From Fibrella aquatilis (lineage in GTDB: Bacteria > Bacteroidota > Bacteroidia > Cytophagales > Spirosomataceae), in assembly GCF_017353255.1 (NCBI RefSeq), contig NZ_JAFMYU010000025.1:32692-96691 (forward strand): a DNA stretch of 64,000 nucleotides. The letters run 5' to 3'. A model generated the notes under the pieces. That model was not told the DNA's origin. It did no database searches and saw only the letters and a list, made by a program, of their open reading frames with translations. Below, one piece after another: positions 8,203 to 16,753 of this stretch. The position numbers were made by a program, and so were the translations under genes. How positions within the stretch are numbered: position 1 is the first letter of the stretch; each line of letters opens with the position of its first letter.

Positions 8203-9078
8203 ATGAACGATAACGAAATAAAAGCCCTCGTCTCGCTGCTCGACGATGACGATCAGGAAGTAACTCAGCACGTGGAAGGCCGCATTCGCCAGCTTGGGCA
8301 CTCGGCCATTCCGTTTCTGGAAACCGAGTGGGAAACCAGTTTTAACCCCTTTTTGCAGAAGCGCATTGAGGAACTGATCCACGACCTGCAATATACCACC
8401 GTACTGGAACGGCTGCTGACCTGGAAAGAAACCGGCGGCATGGACCTGCTGGAAGGCCTCTGGATCGTGGCCACCTACCAATACCCCGATTTGTCGCTCG
8501 ACAAACTTCGGCAAACACTGGAGCAGCTTTATTACGATGCCTGGCTGGTGGTGCGCACCGACGTGCATCCGGCCGATCAGGTGAAGGGGCTGAACAACGT
8601 GTTTTATAACGAAATGAAGTTTTCGCCCAACACCAAAAACTTCCATTCGCCCGCCAACTCGATGATTAATCAGGTGCTGGAAACGCGGAAGGGCAACACC
8701 ATTTCGCTCTGCCTGATCTACATGATGATTGCCCAGAAACTGGGCTTACCCATCTACGGCGTCAACCTGCCCAACCTCTTTGTACTGACTTACAAAGCCC
8801 CCACGGGTGTGCAGTTTTATATCAACGTATTTAACCGCGGCCTGGTGTTTTCGACCAAAGACATTGATCATTACATTGCCCAGCTGAACCTGAAACCGGC
8901 TCCTATCTTCTACCAGCCCTGTTCCAACGTCGATATTATCCGCCGTACGCTGCGCAACCTGATGCTCTCCTTTGACCGCAACGGCGACAAGGTGCGGATG
9001 CAGGAAGTAGAACGCATGCTCGACGCCCTCAACGAAGACGCTGACCCCATGCCGTTGTCAGATTACACGCAGCGGTAA
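8203..9078 (+). CDS. Transglutaminase-like superfamily protein (SirB1/Transglut_core2 type)
   Basis: 291 residues from ATG 8203; a TTG two codons earlier is less likely. The N-terminal 80 residues are helical and acidic, followed by a core with RKGNTISLCLIYMMIAQKLG and IYGVNLPNLFVLTY. This matches the SirB1-like transglutaminase fold, where the second motif usually reads G-V-N-x-P-G-H-F; here the histidine position is replaced (PNLF), so papain-like catalysis is doubtful. The protein has no signal peptide and is probably cytoplasmic. It starts divergently from galE, 130 bp away. Role unknown. Confidence 0.8.
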   Translation: MNDNEIKALVSLLDDDDQEVTQHVEGRIRQLGHSAIPFLETEWETSFNPFLQKRIEELIHDLQYTTVLERLLTWKETGGMDLLEGLWIVATYQYPDLSLDKLRQTLEQLYYDAWLVVRTDVHPADQVKGLNNVFYNEMKFSPNTKNFHSPANSMINQVLETRKGNTISLCLIYMMIAQKLGLPIYGVNLPNLFVLTYKAPTGVQFYINVFNRGLVFSTKDIDHYIAQLNLKPAPIFYQPCSNVDIIRRTLRNLMLSFDRNGDKVRMQEVERMLDALNEDADPMPLSDYTQR

Positions 9079-9082
9079 CCGT

Positions 9083-9120
9083 AGGGGCGGGCCGGGCCGA
9101 ATCGGTCGTGCCCGCCCGAG
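9083..9120. repeat. GC-rich REP-like hairpin
   Basis: GGGCGGGC (9085-9092) pairs with GCCCGCCC (9110-9117), preceded by GTAG. It sits just after the transglutaminase-like gene. GTAGGGGCG-type hairpins are scattered in many bacterial genomes. It may help end transcription, but the T-run comes only about 12 bases later. Confidence 0.5.
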
Positions 9121-9154
9121 CCGAATTGTTTTTCGCCATCCAAGCCAATCCAGT

Positions 9155-9727
9155 ATGGTAGCCATTCCGAAAAAGAAGTACACGTTTGATGAATACCTGG
9201 CGCTGGAACGCGCAGAAGGTATTCGCTATGAGTTTTGGAATGGCGACGTTGTCGCTATGGCCGGAGCCACCAAGAGGCATAACGTGCTGGTGCAAAATGT
9301 CACGTTCAGTCTCCGAGCGTTTGCCCGTAGAAGCGGCTGTCAAGCCTTTTCTGAGAACGTACGGATGCGGCTACCAGCGAGCGAAAAGTACGTTTATCCA
9401 GACGTGATTTACACCTGCGAGCCGGACGATCTGAAAGACGATCAGGGTATTTATATTACGAGCCCATGCCTCCTAATCGAGGTATTATCGGACTCGACGG
9501 GGGCCGATGATGACCACAAAAAACAGTTGCACTATTTTAAAATTCCCACGCTCCAGTATTACCTGTTAGTGCATCAGGATGCCTATAAAGTGGAAGTCTA
9601 CGAACGCGCTGCCGACTTTTGGGCGTACCGCATTTATGAAGGCATCGACACGCAAATTTCGCTCACCAACATTGACGTAACGCTATCAATGACAGCAGTT
9701 TACGAGGATATTGACGTGGAGGGATAG
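9155..9727 (+). CDS. Uma2 family endonuclease (DUF820)
   Basis: 190 residues. The start MVAIPKKKYTFDEYLALE, then RYEFWNGDVVAMAGATKRHN, is typical of Uma2/DUF820 proteins with a PD-(D/E)xK nuclease fold. Likely catalytic residues are the aspartate in YPDVIY and the glutamate in LLIEVLSDST. The exact biological role of the family is unsettled; copies are common in Cytophagales and cyanobacteria. It is preceded by a REP-like hairpin and convergent with dprA. Cytoplasmic, single gene. Confidence 0.9.
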   Translation: MVAIPKKKYTFDEYLALERAEGIRYEFWNGDVVAMAGATKRHNVLVQNVTFSLRAFARRSGCQAFSENVRMRLPASEKYVYPDVIYTCEPDDLKDDQGIYITSPCLLIEVLSDSTGADDDHKKQLHYFKIPTLQYYLLVHQDAYKVEVYERAADFWAYRIYEGIDTQISLTNIDVTLSMTAVYEDIDVEG

Positions 9728-9793
9728 TCGTAAAAAAGTCGTAAGTGGCTTCGCGCTGTAGTGGCTGACGGCTGGCCCGGACGCGGGACTTAT

Positions 9794-10912
9794 TTACACA
9801 TACACCACCTCATAGCGCTTGCCTGGCAGGGTGCGCACGTAGCCCCGAAACTCGAGGCTGAGGAGTAGCGAGGCGAGTTGCCCCATCGGAATCTGCGACT
9901 GCCAGCTTAGCTCATCAACGTGGATGGCGGGGTTCTGGCGCAGCAACGACACCACCTGCGTTTCCTGAGTGGTGAAATCGAGGGGCAGCGGCGTGGAGGC
10001 CGACGATTTGGCCGCTACCTGCTGGGCGGGGTCTACGTCCCAGTTCAGAGTTTCGATCAGGTCGGTGGGGCTGGTGTAGATCTGGGCTTTGTTTTCGCGG
10101 AGGAGCTTGTTACAGCCCGCCGAGAACTGCTGCGTCACTTGCCCCGGCACCGCAAATACCTCCCTATTATAGTTGTTGGCATATTCGGCGGTGATCAGCG
10201 CACCCCCTTTGGCAGCCGCTTCTACTACCACAATGGCATCGGACAAGCCCGCGATGATGCGGTTACGGGCGGGAAAAAAGCGCGGGTCGGGTTTTACGCC
10301 GGGCAGGTGTTCGGTTAATAAAGCGCCTAGTTCCTGCATCTCGTGGGCGGTGCGGGCGTGGGTGGCCGGGTAGATAATGTCGATGCCACTGGCCATTACT
10401 CCCACCGTAGGCAACCCCACCGCGAGGCTGGCGCGGTGCGCCGCAATGTCGATGCCGTAGGCCAGTCCGCTGATGATGGAGACACCGTAGGGCTGCATGG
10501 TCTGCACAATCTCTTCCGTAATGCGCCTGCCATAGTCGGTGGCTTGCCGGGTACCTACCAGGGCCAGGGTGCGCGGTGCGTTCAGGTCGGCGTTGCCCAG
10601 TTTGTAGAGCAGCGCCGGGGCATCGTAGAGCGTTTTCAGGCGGGCGGGGTAGTCGGCGTCGGTGTAGAACAGGGCCGACGTGCCCGTTTTTTCCAGCAGC
10701 CGAACGGCCTTTTCGGCATCGGGGAGCAGGTTTGGCTGGCGGATGGCGCGGGCCGTGACCTCGCCAATGCCCGGAATTTTCATGAGCCGGGCCGGGGGCA
10801 TGGCCAGTATAGCCTCGGCTGAGCCACCGTAGCTGATGAGTTGCCGGATGAGTACGCCGCCCACGCCGGGTACCAGCGAGAGCGCAATCTGGTGGATATT
10901 ATAGGTAGGCAC
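9794..10912 (-). CDS. dprA: DNA-processing protein DprA
   Basis: Binds incoming single-stranded DNA and loads RecA during natural transformation. 372 residues from a GTG at 10912, directly before PTYNIHQIALSLVPGVGG. An N-terminal helix-hairpin-helix-like region (PGIGEVTARAI) is followed by the Rossmann-like DprA domain with SGLAYGIDIAAHRASL and KGGALITAEYANNYNREVF, then a C-terminal winged-helix-like domain (VDELSWQSQIPMGQLASLLL). Full length and apparently intact. It is transcribed away from the fasciclin gene, with a 7-nt-word element between them. Confidence 0.96.
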   Translation of the reverse strand: MPTYNIHQIALSLVPGVGGVLIRQLISYGGSAEAILAMPPARLMKIPGIGEVTARAIRQPNLLPDAEKAVRLLEKTGTSALFYTDADYPARLKTLYDAPALLYKLGNADLNAPRTLALVGTRQATDYGRRITEEIVQTMQPYGVSIISGLAYGIDIAAHRASLAVGLPTVGVMASGIDIIYPATHARTAHEMQELGALLTEHLPGVKPDPRFFPARNRIIAGLSDAIVVVEAAAKGGALITAEYANNYNREVFAVPGQVTQQFSAGCNKLLRENKAQIYTSPTDLIETLNWDVDPAQQVAAKSSASTPLPLDFTTQETQVVSLLRQNPAIHVDELSWQSQIPMGQLASLLLSLEFRGYVRTLPGKRYEVVYV

Positions 10913-10982
10913 GAGCGGTGTTACGGTGGAAAATCCTGATCTACAATCATATGCATTTCCGCCCTGAATTGCTAAAAGAATT

Positions 10983-11070
10983 GGATGCTGGACATTGGAC
11001 GCTGAGCCAAATCATCTACCAATGTCCAACGTCCATCATCCAATATCCAGCATCCAATGTCCAGCGTCCC
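10983..11070. repeat. Hairpin with nine-unit 7-nt word array (dprA/fasciclin gap)
   Basis: 10983-11004 pairs with 11048-11069 (20 of 22 bases). The right side is a strict array with TCCA at 11025, 11032, 11039, 11046, 11053 and 11060, then TCCC at 11067. The three bases between vary (ACG, TCA, ATA, GCA, ATG, GCG), and weaker units extend back to 11011. It lies between divergent genes, so it cannot be a terminator for either. Confidence 0.9.
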
Positions 11071-11154
11071 ACTTATCTAACGGTATACTTTAAATGCAGG
11101 CAGGCAGTTTTTAGAATAAGACGATATTGTTGATAGGACTAAACTACTTTTCCA

Positions 11155-11709
11155 ATGAAAAAGAAACTCAAGCCTATTCTCCTGCTGGCTTTCCTGGCGG
11201 TAGCGGGTGGCACCTATGCCCAAAACGACACGATCAAATCTGCGTCGGCGGGGTCTGCCAGCCAGTCATCAGCGAAAGCTACCAATAAAGATCTGTCCGG
11301 TAGTCTGGCTGGTGCTACCGATTTTTCGACCCTACAATCGGCCCTGACCGCGTCTGGCCTGGCCGATAAAGCTAAAGAACAGGGTCCGTATACCGTTTTC
11401 GCCCCGTCGAACGAGGCGTTTGATAAACTACCCGCTGGCACCCTGGAATCGCTGACGGCACCGGCCAACAAGGCTAAACTGGCCGGAATTTTGGCCAACC
11501 ACGTGGTGTCGGGCAGTTTTGCGGCAGCCGATTTGAAAGACGGCCAAACGCTAAAAACCGTGGGTGGTGGTACGCTGACGGTTCGCAAACAAGGTAACTC
11601 CGTGATGCTGACCGACGCTAAAGGCGGGTCGGCTATGGTCACTTCCGCCGATATCCAGGCTACCAACGGCACCGTGCATGCCATCGATAGTGTGTTAATG
11701 CCCAAGTAA
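11155..11709 (+). CDS. Secreted fasciclin (FAS1) domain protein, copy 1
   Basis: 184 residues with a signal peptide (MKKKLKPILLLAFLAVAGGTYAQ), a serine/alanine-rich linker, then one FAS1 domain from about residue 46 to the end (AGATDFSTLQSAL, YTVFAPSNEAFDKLPAG, NHVVSGSF, TNGTVHAIDSVLMPK). FAS1 domains mediate adhesion. Its C-terminal 45 residues are nearly the same as those of the paralogue at 16149-16748. A double-stem terminator follows. Probably periplasmic or extracellular. Confidence 0.92.
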   Translation: MKKKLKPILLLAFLAVAGGTYAQNDTIKSASAGSASQSSAKATNKDLSGSLAGATDFSTLQSALTASGLADKAKEQGPYTVFAPSNEAFDKLPAGTLESLTAPANKAKLAGILANHVVSGSFAAADLKDGQTLKTVGGGTLTVRKQGNSVMLTDAKGGSAMVTSADIQATNGTVHAIDSVLMPK

Positions 11710-11738
11710 GTGCCGATTCTGTACCCCGACCCGTAACG

Positions 11739-11785
11739 CCACCGCCCTACCTGCTGCTTAGTTAGCAGACGGCGGTGGTTTTTTT
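11739..11785 (+). terminator. Rho-independent terminator of fasciclin copy 1
   Basis: CCACCGCC (11739-11746) pairs with GGCGGTGG (11771-11778), with an inner CTGCT/AGCAG stem, followed by seven T. Confidence 0.85.
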
Positions 11786-12017
11786 GTGCCCGTCTATACA
11801 TCGCTTACTATCGCTATTTATCTGCCAGTCAGTTCATTAATTTTATCTTATGAGATAGATAGTAAGTGCCATATAATCAGACGGTTATCTATATGTTATA
11901 TTAACATAACTTATACATTAGCTTGGCTTGATTAACTTGACCATATGGTAATCTGACATTAAAATGGGGTTAACAACTGGGGGCGTACTTTGAGGGCAAA
12001 ACTTATAGACTCCCCAC
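11786..12017. other. AT-rich upstream region of PhoX-like gene
   Basis: No gene seen. The region has AT-rich stretches around 11820-11960 and probably carries the promoter of the PhoX-like gene. TACTTTG at about 11986 resembles a -7 box but is one base short of TAnnTTTG. Confidence 0.3.
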
Positions 12018-13505
12018 ATGTACAACCGCCACTTCTCCCTTTACGGAGTAGCTGCCACCGCGCTCCTGCTCTCATTGCAAAGCTGCGACCACCTCGACAG
12101 GCCCCAGAATCCCAATCTGGACATCAAGCTAGTGAATCAGTCGGTGAACCCCGTACTGGCCCAGACAATGCCCGGTTTCGAATCGGCGAATGTGTACTCA
12201 CTCATCAGCAGCGACGACAAGCTCCCCCAGTCGCCGAACTTTGTCTTTGGCGGATCGGCCGACGGGTCGGGTCTGTTGAAAAATGCCGACGGCACGTTTA
12301 CGATGCTGGTGAACCACGAAGACAATTTTTCCGTGTCGCGCCTTACGTTTGACAAAACGCTGAAGCCCGTTAAAGGCGACTACATTCTGAACTCAGACGG
12401 GGGGCAATGGCGGCTTTGCTCGGCCACGATGGCTACCCCCGCCGAACACGGCTTTGGTCCGCTTTACCTCACTTGCGGCGAGAGTGGGCAGGAATCGCGT
12501 ACCCACGCCGTGAACCCCTACGGCGACGCCAGCCAGAACGCCATCAGCCGTGAGTTGGAGGGGCTGGGCCGCTGGAGTGCCGAAAACGCCGTTCCGCTGA
12601 ACAAAAACGCCTACCCTGGCAAAACGGCCATCCTAATCGGCGACGACGACAGCGGTGCCAACGGTGGTCAACTGGCCCTCTACCTGACCAACACCGTGGG
12701 CGATTTGCAAAACGGATCGCTCTATATGCTGCGCCGGAAAGACGGTAACGCCCGCGAAATGGACATGAAAGCGGGCACCAAATTCGACGTTGAGTTTGTG
12801 CAGATCGCCAACCACAAAACCCTGACGGGTGCGCAGATCAACGCATTGGTTAATGACCTGAAAGGTATCAAATTTGGTCGGGTGGAAGATATCGACTACC
12901 GGAAAGGGAGCGCCGCCAATAACCGGCAAGTGTTTTTCAACGTAACAGGACAAGCCAATACGGGTGTAAACGCCGACTATTCACGCTCTAAATATGGCCG
13001 TACATACCGCCTCACCATGGATGCCAACGACCCGCTGAAAGGCTCGCTGGAGGTGATTCTGGATGGCGATGACCGCAACGGCATTGCCAAAACGTTTCAG
13101 AACGTCGACAACATCTATGTGGGCACTAATTACCTCTATGTGCAGGAAGACCCCAACAGCTACGGCGACGAAACCCACGACTCATACATCTACCAGTATA
13201 ATCTGGCTACGGGCGCGTTGAAGCCCGCCATCATCCTGGACCACCGCCGCACCGCTACTGATGCCGCCAAGTATAACGTAGGGGGGCTGTCGAAGTTTGG
13301 TACCTGGGAATACGGCGCTATGATCGACGTGTCGGAGACAATTGGCGTACCTGACTCCTTCATCATTTCACTCCAGCCCCACACCTGGATCGGCGACCAG
13401 TACCTGGGTCCAGATGGCGGTAAGCTACGCTCGGTGAAAAGCACGAGTGATGTATCAAATCAGCAGGCCAGCCAGTTGATTTTAGTGCGTGGCTTGCCTA
13501 GATAA
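12018..13505 (+). CDS. PhoX/DUF839-like lipoprotein
   Basis: 495 residues beginning with a lipoprotein signal (TALLLSLQSC, lipid Cys about residue 23). MLVNHEDNFS, GRVEDIDYRK, KYGRTYRLTMD and NVDNIYVGTNYLYVQED correspond to conserved blocks of the PhoX/DUF839 family, calcium-dependent phosphatases or relatives with a beta-propeller. The family match is moderate, so phosphatase activity is an inference. It is likely anchored in a membrane facing the periplasm or outside. The MauG-type peroxidase follows after 39 bp and is probably co-transcribed. Confidence 0.7.
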   Translation: MYNRHFSLYGVAATALLLSLQSCDHLDRPQNPNLDIKLVNQSVNPVLAQTMPGFESANVYSLISSDDKLPQSPNFVFGGSADGSGLLKNADGTFTMLVNHEDNFSVSRLTFDKTLKPVKGDYILNSDGGQWRLCSATMATPAEHGFGPLYLTCGESGQESRTHAVNPYGDASQNAISRELEGLGRWSAENAVPLNKNAYPGKTAILIGDDDSGANGGQLALYLTNTVGDLQNGSLYMLRRKDGNAREMDMKAGTKFDVEFVQIANHKTLTGAQINALVNDLKGIKFGRVEDIDYRKGSAANNRQVFFNVTGQANTGVNADYSRSKYGRTYRLTMDANDPLKGSLEVILDGDDRNGIAKTFQNVDNIYVGTNYLYVQEDPNSYGDETHDSYIYQYNLATGALKPAIILDHRRTATDAAKYNVGGLSKFGTWEYGAMIDVSETIGVPDSFIISLQPHTWIGDQYLGPDGGKLRSVKSTSDVSNQQASQLILVRGLPR

Positions 13506-13544
13506 AATGGTAAACACATCATTATCAGGATTTTGTATTTAGTT

Positions 13545-15386
13545 ATGGAACAAACGCTTCCGCCAATAGAAGCGAAACGGGTTCAGCGCACCCAGTCGTG
13601 GTGGCTACGGGTTAGTATGCTCGTGGCTGCCGTGGCTGGGCTGTACCGCTATACACACCCCACTCCTACCCCACTTGAGCAGGTGCGGAAACAGTACCTG
13701 GCTGACATTGTCGCGCTCGATTCGGCCACTACGCAACTGCACCGTCTGCTGGCTACCAACCAACCGGCAGTGGCGTTGCAACAATCTCTCAGGCAAACCC
13801 GGCTGGCCTGGAAACGGGTTGAATGGCTGGCCGAGGTGTATAATCCCGAAACGTCGAAGGCCATTAACGGACCGGCCCTGGCTGAAGTAGAGGAAGATGA
13901 CGGCCTGCAAAACGAACTACAGGGCACTGGCCTACAGGTACTTGAAGAGGGACTATTTCCCTACGATCCGGTCAATCGGGCCGAGTTGGTGCAGCAGGCG
14001 GGCGTGTTGCAATCGGCGGTGCGGCGGCTGCACAAGGTGTCGGTAAGTAATCCCATGACCGACAGCCACGTGTTCGATGCGCTGCGGCTGGAGGTTTTCC
14101 GGCTTATTACGCTGGGGATTACGGGTTTTGATGCGCCCATTGCCAACACGTCATTGCCCGAAACCGCCGAGGCCCTGGCCAGTATGCAACGGCACCTGGC
14201 CTATTATCCCCTGCCTGACCACAACAGTGCACTGACGCAGCAACTGGAACAGGCGTTTTCCGGGGCCATAACCTACCTGAACCAGGCCAGTTCTTTCAAC
14301 CGCTTCGACCGGCTGACGTTTATCCAGCATCACGCCAACGTATTGAGCAGCAAACTACTGGACGCCCAGCAAGCCCTGTCTATCCCGGTATTTCAGGAAA
14401 GCAGGTTGCTGTCGGCAGCTGCACGTACCCTTAACGACCCCGACGCTTTCGACCCCAGCTATTTTGTCGATGCCACGGCCCACCGCGCTACCCCCAGCCG
14501 AACGGCCCTGGGCAAGCAGCTATTCTACGACCCAATTTTGTCGGGCGCGCCAAACCGCAGTTGTGCTACCTGCCATCAGCCCGCCAACACGTTTACCGAC
14601 GGACAAACCAAACACCTCGCCGTAGGTGGTCGGCAGGTGAGGCGCAACACACCCACGGTGCTCAACGCAGCGTTTCAGGCCGCTCAGTTTGCCGACTCGC
14701 GGGTGGTGTTTCTGGAAGATCAGGCAGGCGACGTAATTCAGAATCAGGACGAGATGCACGGCTCGCTGCCCAGGGCCGTGACCGCCCTGAAGACCAACGC
14801 CACCTACCGGGCGGCCTTTGTGCGGGCCTACCCCGACGGCGTGACCGAGCGAAACCTGAAAAATGCCATTGCCAGCTATATCCGGTCGCTCACCAGCCTC
14901 GACACCCGCCTTGACCGGGCCATGCGCACCACCGACAAACGAGAGCAGGAAACCCTGCTGTCGGCTGAGGAGCAACTGGGCTTTAACCTGTTTATGGGCA
15001 AAGCCAAATGCGGTACCTGCCATTTCTATCCGCTGTTCAACGGTACGGTGCCTCCCACATTTCAGAAAACGGAAAGCGAAGTGCTGGGTACGCCCGCCAC
15101 AGCCGCCAACCAAACGCTCGACCCCGATCTGGGCAAGTTTGGCAACACTCACATCAACCTGCACCGGCATTCGTTTAAAACACCCACGGTTCGTTTTACG
15201 GCTAACACCGCCCCTTACATGCACAACGGCGTGTACCAGTCACTAGCCGAGGTGGTTGATTTTTATGACCGGGGTGGGGGTGTGGGACTGGGGTTCAACC
15301 TGCCCAATCAGACCCTACCCAGTGACAAACTGAACCTGACATCAGTTGAGAAAAAAGCCATTGTAGCGTTTCTAAAGTCGCTGTAG
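13545..15386 (+). CDS. Di-heme cytochrome c peroxidase, MauG family, with extra N-terminal domain
   Basis: 613 residues from ATG 13545. An N-terminal membrane anchor or signal (WWLRVSMLVAAVAGLY) and a helical domain of about 270 residues precede the CCP/MauG domain. LGKQLFYDPILSG and the heme site CATCH, then CGTCH, mark the two c-type hemes; the latter part has TAPYMHNGVYQSLAEVVDFYDRGGG, a conserved family block. The helical N-terminal region is Bacteroidota-typical and its role is unknown. Likely periplasmic, using peroxide or another oxidant. Convergent with a small lipoprotein gene 22 bp away. Confidence 0.9.
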   Translation: MEQTLPPIEAKRVQRTQSWWLRVSMLVAAVAGLYRYTHPTPTPLEQVRKQYLADIVALDSATTQLHRLLATNQPAVALQQSLRQTRLAWKRVEWLAEVYNPETSKAINGPALAEVEEDDGLQNELQGTGLQVLEEGLFPYDPVNRAELVQQAGVLQSAVRRLHKVSVSNPMTDSHVFDALRLEVFRLITLGITGFDAPIANTSLPETAEALASMQRHLAYYPLPDHNSALTQQLEQAFSGAITYLNQASSFNRFDRLTFIQHHANVLSSKLLDAQQALSIPVFQESRLLSAAARTLNDPDAFDPSYFVDATAHRATPSRTALGKQLFYDPILSGAPNRSCATCHQPANTFTDGQTKHLAVGGRQVRRNTPTVLNAAFQAAQFADSRVVFLEDQAGDVIQNQDEMHGSLPRAVTALKTNATYRAAFVRAYPDGVTERNLKNAIASYIRSLTSLDTRLDRAMRTTDKREQETLLSAEEQLGFNLFMGKAKCGTCHFYPLFNGTVPPTFQKTESEVLGTPATAANQTLDPDLGKFGNTHINLHRHSFKTPTVRFTANTAPYMHNGVYQSLAEVVDFYDRGGGVGLGFNLPNQTLPSDKLNLTSVEKKAIVAFLKSL

Positions 15387-15408
15387 AGGCAAACAGCGCA
15401 AGGTGCCA

Positions 15409-15945
15409 CTATCGGCGGGTCAGCGTAACGGTGTAGGTGGTCTTCACCGCCTGCCCACTCAGGTCCTGATCGTTCACAAACTGGAGTGAGAGCACCTGGT
15501 TTGTACCTGACTTAACAACTGGAATCGACGAGGCTTTATCTTTTGCGTAGAGCACCGCACTAGTGTTGGTTTCGGTGAACGTTCGGCCTTCGCCAAAGAG
15601 ATAATCCAGTATTATTTTAGAATCGCGCACGTTCCCGCAGACTGGCAAGTTGGCCGAATTGGTGGTGTACGCCCCTGCCGCCGTAAACGACACGGTTAAG
15701 TCGGTAAGGCACGTCTGGCCCTTGGCAGTCAGGTAAGGAATGTAATCAGGAACGGGGGTTGCGTTGGTAAACTCAACCCAGGCGGGGCTGAACGTGATGG
15801 CAGTGATGCCCCAGTTACCTACCAGCGTGGGGGTAATGGGGTCGGGGATGGTGGGGCCTACCGGGTCTGTGGGTTTCTTGCAGCCAAACAGCATGACTAC
15901 CAATAACATTCCCCCAAAAAACAATGATCTAACGTGTGAGCGCAT
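15409..15945 (-). CDS. Lipocalin-like lipoprotein, hypothetical
   Basis: 178 residues with a clear lipobox (LVVMLFGC, Cys 22) and a proline-rich linker (GPTIPDPITPTLVG). The body starts LVGNWGITAITFSPA and continues in short beta-strand-like segments, resembling the small lipocalin-like proteins of Bacteroidota, though no firm family call is possible. Two cysteines (QTCLTDL and LPVCGN) might pair. It lies convergent to the peroxidase gene and divergent from fasciclin copy 2. Confidence 0.6.
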   Translation of the reverse strand: MRSHVRSLFFGGMLLVVMLFGCKKPTDPVGPTIPDPITPTLVGNWGITAITFSPAWVEFTNATPVPDYIPYLTAKGQTCLTDLTVSFTAAGAYTTNSANLPVCGNVRDSKIILDYLFGEGRTFTETNTSAVLYAKDKASSIPVVKSGTNQVLSLQFVNDQDLSGQAVKTTYTVTLTRR

Positions 15946-16148
15946 ATGACAACCGGGTTTGTATATAGAAATACTTCCCTGCCAAAGGTAAAAAAAAGGG
16001 CCTACCCCCTGTCGACTATTGATTTAACGACGTGCTGACTAGTTTGTACTGGTGCTGTGGCTAAAACAAAAAAAGGCAAACAATCTTAGGAATGAGCTAG
16101 TTATAATCACAGTAAATTAACTCAATAGATTTAATAGAATTTAAGTGT

Positions 16149-16748
16149 ATGAAAAAGCTCCTGAACATTGTAGCCCTCTCGGCTATTACGCTCGTGGCAG
16201 GCTCGGCCCTGGCCCAGACCAACACCATGAACCGCCCAACGCCGGTAGGTTCAACGCCGTCAACGACTATGTCGGATTCGGCAAATCGGCCCACCCAATC
16301 GGGTATGAGTTCAAAATCAACCGGCACAGACCTGGCGGGTAGCCTGGCTTCTGCCACCGATTTCTCAACCCTGCAAACAGCCTTACAGGCCGCTGGCTTA
16401 AGCAGCAACGCCAAAGAAGCTGGTCCGTTTACTGTGTTTGCGCCCTCAAACGCCGCCTTCGACAAGCTCCCCGCCGGTACGGTGCAGACTCTGACGCAGC
16501 CCGCCAACAAGGCCAAGCTGGCCAACATTCTGGCCTACCACGTGGTATCTGGCAACGTGATGGCTGCTGACCTGAAAGATGGTCAGAAAATTAAAACGGT
16601 ATCGGGCGGTACACTTACCGTGCGCAAGCAGGGCAGTGCCGTGATGCTGGTAGACGCCAAAGGTGGTTCGGCCACCGTGACCACTGCCGACATTCAGGCC
16701 ACCAACGGTACTGTTCATGCTATCGACAGTGTACTGATGCCCAAATAG
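16149..16748 (+). CDS. Secreted fasciclin (FAS1) domain protein, copy 2
   Basis: 199 residues: signal peptide MKKLLNIVALSAITLVAGSALAQ, a Thr/Ser-rich linker longer than in copy 1, and one FAS1 domain (SATDFSTLQTAL, FTVFAPSNAAFDKLPAG, TNGTVHAIDSVLMPK). Strong similarity to the protein at 11155-11709 points to a local duplication around the PhoX-like and MauG genes. The 5' leader is AT-rich. It is convergent with the di-heme cytochrome gene, only 5 bp apart. Confidence 0.92.
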   Translation: MKKLLNIVALSAITLVAGSALAQTNTMNRPTPVGSTPSTTMSDSANRPTQSGMSSKSTGTDLAGSLASATDFSTLQTALQAAGLSSNAKEAGPFTVFAPSNAAFDKLPAGTVQTLTQPANKAKLANILAYHVVSGNVMAADLKDGQKIKTVSGGTLTVRKQGSAVMLVDAKGGSATVTTADIQATNGTVHAIDSVLMPK

Positions 16749-16753
16749 TTGGC

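Noticed and set aside
11011..11070. Short regular repeats considered as a CRISPR array
   Set aside because: Period is 7 bases with 3-base variable parts; no 25-40 bp repeats, no spacers and no cas genes.
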